Of a stretch of DNA of 64,000 nt, positions 57,040 to 64,000 are shown one piece after another. Each line of letters starts with the position of its first letter. The first letter of the stretch is position 1. A program made the position numbers and the translations under genes. Under the pieces are notes generated by a model. The model made no database searches. It saw nothing but the letters and a program-made list of their open reading frames with translations, and was not told the origin of the DNA. The DNA comes from Unio delphinus. Lineage: Eukaryota > Mollusca > Bivalvia > Unionida > Unionidae. The stretch covers positions 2,474,001 through 2,538,000 of the forward strand of contig JAQISU010000033.1 of NCBI GenBank assembly GCA_029339505.1, given 5' to 3'.

Positions 57040-58935
57040 AAGTGCTTTTCAACCATTAGTATATCCAACTCTGCTAATTAAAATGTCCTGTTTTTGTCTC
57101 ATAATGTAAGACTGTCAGCTCTAATTAAAAAATAGATCAATTTTCATAACATCTCAACAGACCTCATTCAATTCATGATATTTTGGAGAAATTTCAACAC
57201 TTCTTCGGGTGATTTTTGAAGACATTAAATTTAAATTAAATTGTTATATACCCCACCCTTAATTATACTTAATTATACTCTTAATTTCATTTCATTTCTA
57301 TGCTGATGACCAAGAAGTTACTCACTACTGTTTTTTTTCTTGAAAAAATGGGTGTCACCAGTCATCTTAAAAAAAGGTGGAGCAGATCATGTTGGTTTTA
57401 AATTACCCCATGATGAATAACTAAATATGTTGCTGTATAGGCCTATATCAGGCTTTGTAAAATGATTGTCAAAGTTTTCCACATTTGCCATAGGTTCTCT
57501 ATATTGAACCCACTATATACAAATTCTCAATATAATTGTGCATTCTTATATTTTTAAGTACAGGTATACTGACTGCATCATCATTGACCAATCAAACATT
57601 GATAGACAAACTCATCAAGTCAAATATATTTGTCTCTGTTTAAACAGTGTTTGATTGCAGCAACGCTGTACTTCTTTGGAGAAATGAACAATGACCATGA
57701 TTTAAAATTCACTAATTGCTTGGTAAAAAAAGTGCAGACTTATATAGTATATTATTTGGGGTGAATGAGATCTTTTTTGTTTTTGTCTGTGACAAGGGAT
57801 TTATTTGCTTTATTTGATTATCATTGTAAAAGTAAAATTTTGCATATTGATTTTCAGCAGTTATTAAAATATACCATTTGTTCACCTAAGTGAACCTATT
57901 TACACCATTGTTTATCCAGTTAGTGTCATTATGTCATCAGTAAATTAAACATCTGGCATTGTCAGTAATAAATGTATTCAGTTTTTGGATGGGTTTTTAT
58001 GTCCTTTTGCCTTCATTCCAAATCAAAGCTGCTACAATTCAAATACACAGGAGTTTTATCATATAACCTTTTGTGCAGTTCTTAAGTTCTACTTATGAGA
58101 GTCTAGATTTTGTTGTCAGAAATAGTCACCTATCAGGATATGTTTTGCTGTCTATAAAAATATGCAAAGACTAATGGTCATAATTGAAGATATTTGAGAA
58201 TGTTACTTACACCAACTAAATGATCATTCTAATTCTCTATTATCAGTAAAATATATATTAAGGAACACATTCCTATACATGTATCAGTTTTAAATACAGA
58301 TAGTGTATGCTTGTCATATAATTATTCACAAGATTCATGGGAAAAAATTGGTAATTGCATTTGCTTATTGAAACTAATCTTTTTAAAATATAATGCATTG
58401 TTAATAAATAAAATAGAAATACATATATTCAGGCTTGAATGCACCAAAACAATCATTTAATATACTTTGCAGCATAAGTTAACATATGGGTATAGCATTT
58501 GACAGAAAATCATGTTCAACTGTAAATGCTACATTATTATCAAGCAAGTAGAATTATTGTTTCGAATCTTCACTGACATACAATTTTGTGAACATGTTTT
58601 TCGTTAAGGAATTTAATTAGATGACAAGAATGAATGTTTCATTTTTGCAGTTTGTGCTTCACTTTGTGGTGATATTTTCAATTTATAATTCATAAACAAG
58701 ACTTGCAGCACAAGCAAATGTTGCCATCTGCAAGAGAATCCCAAAATTACAGTGGTAAAATATTCTAGTCTGTAGATGGACAACATCATCAATTGTGATG
58801 GACAACATCATCAATTGAGTGCATGAATTTAACATTTTGAATTTAGATTTTAATTGTCAAAAGGTATACATTTATTTATTTTAAGCATGTATTCTGTATC
58901 TTTCATTTGTCTGCTTGTCAGAGAATCCATGTATA
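57040..58935. other. Intron-like sequence, nothing recognised
   Basis: AT-rich, no convincing exon; a short 30-base duplication (ggacaacatcatcaattg) occurs at 58,780-58,820. Confidence 0.45.
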
Positions 58936-58940
58936 CATAT

Positions 58941-59209
58941 TTTGTTGTTGTTGTTGTTGTTGTAGGGTTTAACACCATTTTTCAGCACATTATAGGCAAT
59001 TCATGGCAACCAGTATTAATGGTGGAGGAAGAACCTAAGGAAAGGAAAACCCCCATAAACAACCACCAACGCACGCGAAAGCTACTGGCAAGCTTTCTTA
59101 CATACCCACATTGGCTGAATCTGAGACTCAAACCCAAGCAGACAGTGTTGAGATGGCAGTGATCTGTAATGGAGAGTGCTTTAGACCACTCTGCCACTCA
59201 GGACCCCTT
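58941..59209 (-). mobile_element. tRNA-derived SINE, family B copy 3
   Basis: Minus strand. The reverse complement has ctgagtggcagagtggtcta (A box), gggtttgagtctc (B box), ttcttcctccaccattaata and the gttaaaccct(AACAAC)n tail; the tail is the (GTT)n seen at 58,941 on the plus strand. Confidence 0.92.
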
Positions 59210-59214
59210 GATAT

Positions 59215-60550
59215 GTAATCATTCATCCGATAATAATATTACATTCAAGGTTACAAGAACATTCTAATATTTATCAACACATACAGCCATACAGATAAAA
59301 GAGAGATAACAAAGAAACAGTATACATAGATGCAAGACCTATTTTAGAATTCTGATAGTATCGAATACTGTTTTGATCCTTGGCAAAAGAAGTACATCGA
59401 CCATATTATATTTTTAACAAGTAAGAAATAAACATCAAGTATGACATCTATGCTATTAATGTATTTTATTTATGCTTGTCACATATATTTTTAACAAGTA
59501 AGAAATAAATTACAAGTATGATATCTAGCAACGGAAAACTTCATCTTTTAAGACTTTAGGAAATTGTCACAAATAAGTTAAAAATACTTTTCCCCATTCA
59601 AGAATTGTTCTACCGAAACAAAGATAAGATTATTCTAAAATCTTGATATTCTTGAAGATGAACATATAATCAATTTCCTTTTGACTAAAAGATAAGATTA
59701 TTCTAAAATCTTGATGTTCTTGAAGATGAACATAATCAATTTCCTGACCCAAAAAGTGCTGCATCAGCCTTCCATATATCATGAAAATTTTGGAAATTGC
59801 CTCAGATTCTTTTATTAGCCATTCTTTACACAAAGATAATTGTGAGCAAGCAGGCTAAATTTAGTTGCCATTGAATAGAAAACTTGACAGCTCACCCTTT
59901 AATATTGCAAAGTTCAGTGCAAAAATAGTGTTAACTGGTAACCAAAGATCCAAGGAAAATTTAATAGTCATCAATAATATTTTTATTTTCTTTGCATACA
60001 AAGGTCATAACTCATTAGTGTAGGCTGTCATAATTTCCATGTAGAAGCCAAATCAACACATTTTTTAGTATATTGGTAGATCCCAATTAATAATTTTCAT
60101 CAGAAATTTTTTGCGGCAATATTTATGTATAATGTACCTTGTTCCATATATTAATTATATAGCCGTGGGTCAAGATGTCTGTAATTTGGCTCTTCTTTTC
60201 ACAGGAAATGGGATAAAATGGTAGTCTACTAGACTCGAGCTGTATCGACAGTGCAAATTTAATTAATCTTATTGTCATGATAGAGAAATAAATGATTTAA
60301 AATGTTGAAAATAAGAAAAACAAAAATAAATAAACTCATGACATGCTAGTAATCCATCATTGAGCTCTGATTTAAAAATCTATTTCAAACTTTTCCAAGT
60401 ATGTCAATACTAATGAATATGTAGAGTTAACTCGATACATACATGGCATGTGTGTAGTGAGTATTGAATTGGATTTTCCTCCGCAAGTTGGAGCACTCAT
60501 CATCTGTTTTTGCTCATGTGGTAGCATTGTTATTTACATGAAATGGCAGA
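59215..60550. other. Intron-like sequence with a 60-bp duplication
   Basis: Direct repeats of gataagattattctaaaatc and tgaagatgaaca lie at 59,620-59,745, and ttttaacaagtaagaaata is duplicated at 59,410 and 59,490. Nothing else recognised. Confidence 0.5.
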
Positions 60551-60555
60551 TAAGG

Positions 60556-60556
<1 letters not shown>

Positions 60557-60586
<30 letters not shown>

Positions 60587-60587
60587 A
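60557..60587. repeat. (TG)n microsatellite
   Basis: About 15 TG units, directly before a minus-strand SINE tail end. Confidence 0.95.
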
Positions 60588-60599
60588 TAAGAATTTTTA

Positions 60600-60893
60600 A
60601 TGTAGCTTTCATAATTTTTCAGTCATAATTTGCTACAATGTGTGCAGTGTGGCAGTTTACAGTGAAGTCTAGCACTGGGATATGATGCCGCAGACACGTA
60701 GCATGATGTCCCACCCAGTCATATTATCCTGACATTAACCAGTCCTAACACTAACCTCTAAATGCGAGTGCCTAGCTAGGCAGCTGTTAGTACCATTTTT
60801 TGTAAGTCTTTGGTATGACTTGGCTGGGGTTTGAACCCATGATCTCCCACTTCCGAGGTGGATGCTCTAACCACTGAGGCCACTGGAGCGGCT
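60600..60893 (-). mobile_element. tRNA-derived SINE, family A copy 4
   Basis: Full-length on the minus strand: reverse complement starts agccgctccagtggcctcag with tggttagagcatccacctcg, B box gggttcaaacccc, and ends tgaaagctacattaa. Confidence 0.92.
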
Positions 60894-60899
60894 ATGATA

Positions 60900-61325
60900 C
60901 GGTAGTGAAAGGTGCCCTGTATTATGTGATGGAAGGTCTGTGTCTGAGTATTATGTGATGGCAGATCTGGTTCTATGCATTATGTGATGGCAGGTCTGAT
61001 AAGGTAGTCAAAGGTGTCCTGCATTATGTGATGGCAGATCTGGTTCTGTGTATTATGTGATGGCAGATCTGGGTCTGTGTATTATGTGATGGCAGATCTG
61101 GGTGTGAGCATTATGTGATGGCAGATCTGGGTGTGAGCATTATGTGATGGCATATCTGGATCTGTTTATTATGTGATGACAGATCTGGGTCTGAGCATTA
61201 TGTGATGACAGATCTGGGTCTGAGCATTATGTGATGGCAGGTCTGGGTGTGAGCATTATGTGATGGCAGATCTGGGTCTGAGCAGTATGCAGTAGCACTA
61301 ATCCTATAAGTGAGTATATATGGTA
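60900..61325. mobile_element. Palindromic MITE-like element, copy 4, expanded into an array
   Basis: About 13 tandem copies of a 29-31 base unit (attatgtgatggcagatctg plus ggtctgagc) end in cctataagtgagtatatatg-gta, the right terminal repeat of the MITE family. The left terminal repeat is absent; the array abuts SINE A copy 4. Confidence 0.75.
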
Positions 61326-61842
61326 AATATGATAAAACATGGCTGTATATATGATATATATTGCCCGGCCAGTTTATAAAACATGGCTGGGTCAATGTAT
61401 TTGCCAACAGGATCTTACATAACAAGAATTCAGTCCTATTCTACCACATGATTTAATGTCACAGGATACAAAGGTCCCAATTCACACAGTCTGCACTGTG
61501 TGGTTTATCGTTGTAAGAAACTGTGTACCCAACCAAATGAAAGAAGAAAGAAATTCACTCCAAATTTTGACACCATTATAAGTGCAGTGGTAGGTACATA
61601 TTTTCTCATGGCCATGTTAAAGTCTTAGTCAGGCTTTTGTACAGCACTCCCTCAGCCATGGAGTATACTGCTATATAGAGGTGATTATTACATGTATATT
61701 TAAAAATTGGATTCCCTATTAAAGAACTAGTGACCAAAAAATGTATACTGAGTGTGTTGTATCACCAGTTGTTGGCAGCAAACACGATGAAAATTGCTCA
61801 TAATTTTTATTAATATTGTTCAAAACTATTTTGTATAATGTA

Positions 61843-62049
61843 TTGTACTTGCTTATAAGTTCATTCAAGCTGTTAAATCATTCTGATTTGCAATAGCATG
61901 ATGCATTTGCAAACCGGGGTATGTGTTTATTCTACTGATTACTCCTAAAAACTGCATAGACCCTGATCTGCCGACACATTATGTGACAGTACATCTGATT
62001 CTGTGTAGTTTGCAGTTGGACATGACTTGTAAATGAGCATATATGGTAC
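61843..62049. mobile_element. Palindromic MITE-like element, copy 5
   Basis: The right end acttgtaaatgagcatatat-ggtac and a diverged left end (tgtacttgcttataag) enclose ttctactgattactcct, ctgatctgccgacacattat and tgtgtagtttgcagttgga, in the order seen in copies 2 and 3. No internal expansion. Confidence 0.72.
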
Positions 62050-62454
62050 TTACTTTCAAAACTGGGTATAACACTTGAACATTGTTTGGTTATACTCAAA
62101 TGGCAATTGTTATATTTGAAAGCAATTCCCCTTTATTTCTTACAGGGGATATTAAACCTAAATTGTTCTTACAAGGGATATTAAACCTAAATTGTTGACA
62201 TATTTTAGAACTTTATATATTATGTACTCATGATAAATGTAGATTATGGTTGAACAACTCCAGATATGTTTTTTTGCTCTGATCTGACTAAGATACTGAT
62301 AAAACCCAAGCTAATAATGCTGAATGTTGTCAACCAACAATTTCTTTGTTGTTTTTCTGGGTCATTTGGATACATACATATTGCCTGCAAGCTGTGATCT
62401 GTCCACTTTGATATCAGTTTACACAGTTTAGTATTGCAATTTCTTTTTATTGCT

Positions 62455-63890
62455 TACTAGCAAGTACCCGGCATGCGTTGCAATGGCACTCAAAGAAAGA
62501 AAGTGTTTGTGTTTTAATCCTGGCATGCGTTGCAATGCCACTGTTTCCAATCTTGCTTCCCGTTGCTCGTCTGTTTCAGATGATCGGGCTTGAGCAGTGT
62601 GAACTGGAATGGTTTCCAATCTTGCTTCCTGCTGCTCGTCTGTTTCTAAGGCGCCTACAGTTCACACCGAACACACACGAAATTAGGTATCGCTACCAAT
62701 TATGAATTTCATACAGCTGTTGATTTACGTCATCATAGTTTCAGCCAATCCAGACCGTGTTCGATCACGTGACGTATTTAAGGCGCCTACAGTTAATAGC
62801 GAACACATGGTAAATGTTGCAAAACTATATGAAATACACACATTTGTTAATTGTACAATTTAAATGGTTGTACTAATTCAGAAACCTAGCAAGTACCCGG
62901 CATGCGTTGCAATGCCACTCAAAGAAAGAAAGTGTTTGTGTTTTAATCCTGGCATGCGTTGCAATGCCACTGAAAGAAAGAAAGTGTTTGTGTTTTAATA
63001 GACTATTTGAGTGGTTTCTGGAATGCATCTCAAATTATTTAGTGGTATTTATTGAGCCCACAATAAGTGGTTACCTTACCGAAGGCGTTTTAGGTATCGC
63101 TACCGATTATGAATTTCATACAGCTATTGATTTATGTCATCATAGTTTCAGCCAATCCAGCCCGTGTTTGATCACATGACGTATCTAAGGCACCTACAGT
63201 TCACACTGAACACACGCGATTTTGGGTATCGCTACCGATTATGAATTTCATACAGCTGTTGATACTCAGCAAAGTTTTATCGCAGTCAGATCGACCAATA
63301 TATTTTTATTTAGGTGGCATAATTGGTTTGACAGCGAAAGTAATGCTTTCTAACAACTATTACAAATTCACACTGCGATTATTTGATGTAAGCAAGGCGC
63401 GAACCAAACATAACTACGTAAACATGACGTATCTAAGGCGCCTACAGTTCACACCGAACACACGTGAAATTAGTTATCGCTACTGATTATGAATTTCATA
63501 CAGCTGTTGATACTCACCAAAGTTTTATCGCAATCGGATGAGCGGTATAGGAACGCATACGACACAAACAAAGAAACAAACAAACATACATTATTTTCAT
63601 ACTGTCAAAAAGCCTATTCTGTTTCACGTGACGTATCTAAAGGTGCCTACTGTTCGATCACATGACGTATCTAAAGGCGCCTACAGTTCACAGCGAACAC
63701 ATGGTAAATGTCGCAAAAACACATTTGTTAATTGTTATAATTTTAATGGTTGTACTAATTCAGAAACCTTCGCGGGCGTGCGCAGAACAACTCAACAAAG
63801 TTTAATCGCAATCGGATGAACGGTATAGGAACACATAGGACACAAACAAACAAACAAACAAACAAACATTCAGTTTTATATATATAGATT
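62455..63890 (+). mobile_element. Modular interspersed repeat, copy 2 (several nested or tandem modules)
   Basis: Starts actagcaagtacccggcatg. The gcatgcgttgcaatgccac module occurs four times, the ggcgcctacagttcac and tatcgctaccgattatgaat modules several times, and ccttcgcgggcgtgcgcaga once. It ends gacacaaacaaacaaacaaa...tatatatagatt. An incomplete tail-like stretch near 63,530-63,590 indicates at least two fused units. Confidence 0.7.
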
Positions 63891-64000
63891 TATAGTAAAT
63901 CATTATCTGTAATCAGGATTTGCATGGTATAGGTGATTAATATCATTCTTCAGCAGAGCGTGCTGAAAATAGTTACAACTTTGGGTATGTGGTAGACTCA

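Overview
This is an AT-rich, intron-rich stretch of animal nuclear DNA. The exons have ordinary GT-AG borders and are widely spaced. The rest is mostly minisatellite arrays, tRNA-derived SINEs, non-LTR retrotransposon remains and small palindromic elements. The repeat style (tRNA-headed SINEs with CAA or AAAC tails, and old repeats carrying an 'aggtcaaggtcactgtgac'-like core) suggests a mollusc, probably a bivalve. That is an inference from pattern; no species can be named.

Layout. From 3,442 to 36,354 (+) lie ten consecutive coding exons of one gene. It is a TMEM145/GPR180-family protein with a lumenal GOLD-like domain followed by seven membrane segments. The exons join in frame and encode 434 visible residues up to a TGA. 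The signal peptide and first part of the GOLD-like domain must lie left of the window. Nearly every intron holds its own private tandem array, with units of about 25 to 71 bp. Introns also hold a CR1/L2-like LINE fragment (minus strand, about 17.9-19.7 kb), an internally deleted endonuclease-reverse transcriptase LINE (12.2-13.1 kb), SINEs and palindromic MITE-like copies.

From about 36.4 to 44.5 kb I recognise almost nothing beyond one array and some old repeat fragments. From 44.6 to 52.4 kb two L1/Tx1-type LINEs lie head to tail. The first is badly decayed. The second is young: a 12-bp target-site duplication, a 5'-truncated ORF1, and an ORF2 broken by only two stop codons and one frameshift.

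At 54,166-54,261 (+) a short exon encodes a signal peptide followed by a segment that resembles the mature N-terminus of TMEM145. It is preceded by a promoter-like stretch with a YY1-type site. I read it as the first exon of a second, tandem TMEM145-like gene running out of the window to the right; the intron behind it (54.3-64 kb) is full of SINEs, a perfect foldback, inverted repeats and a modular repeat. I see no operon, CRISPR array, tRNA or rRNA gene, and nothing that qualifies as a clearly new biological system. The points most worth a second look are the tandem gene pair, a coding exon that has seeded a tandem repeat in its own intron, and the palindromic MITE family whose half-palindromes have grown into arrays.
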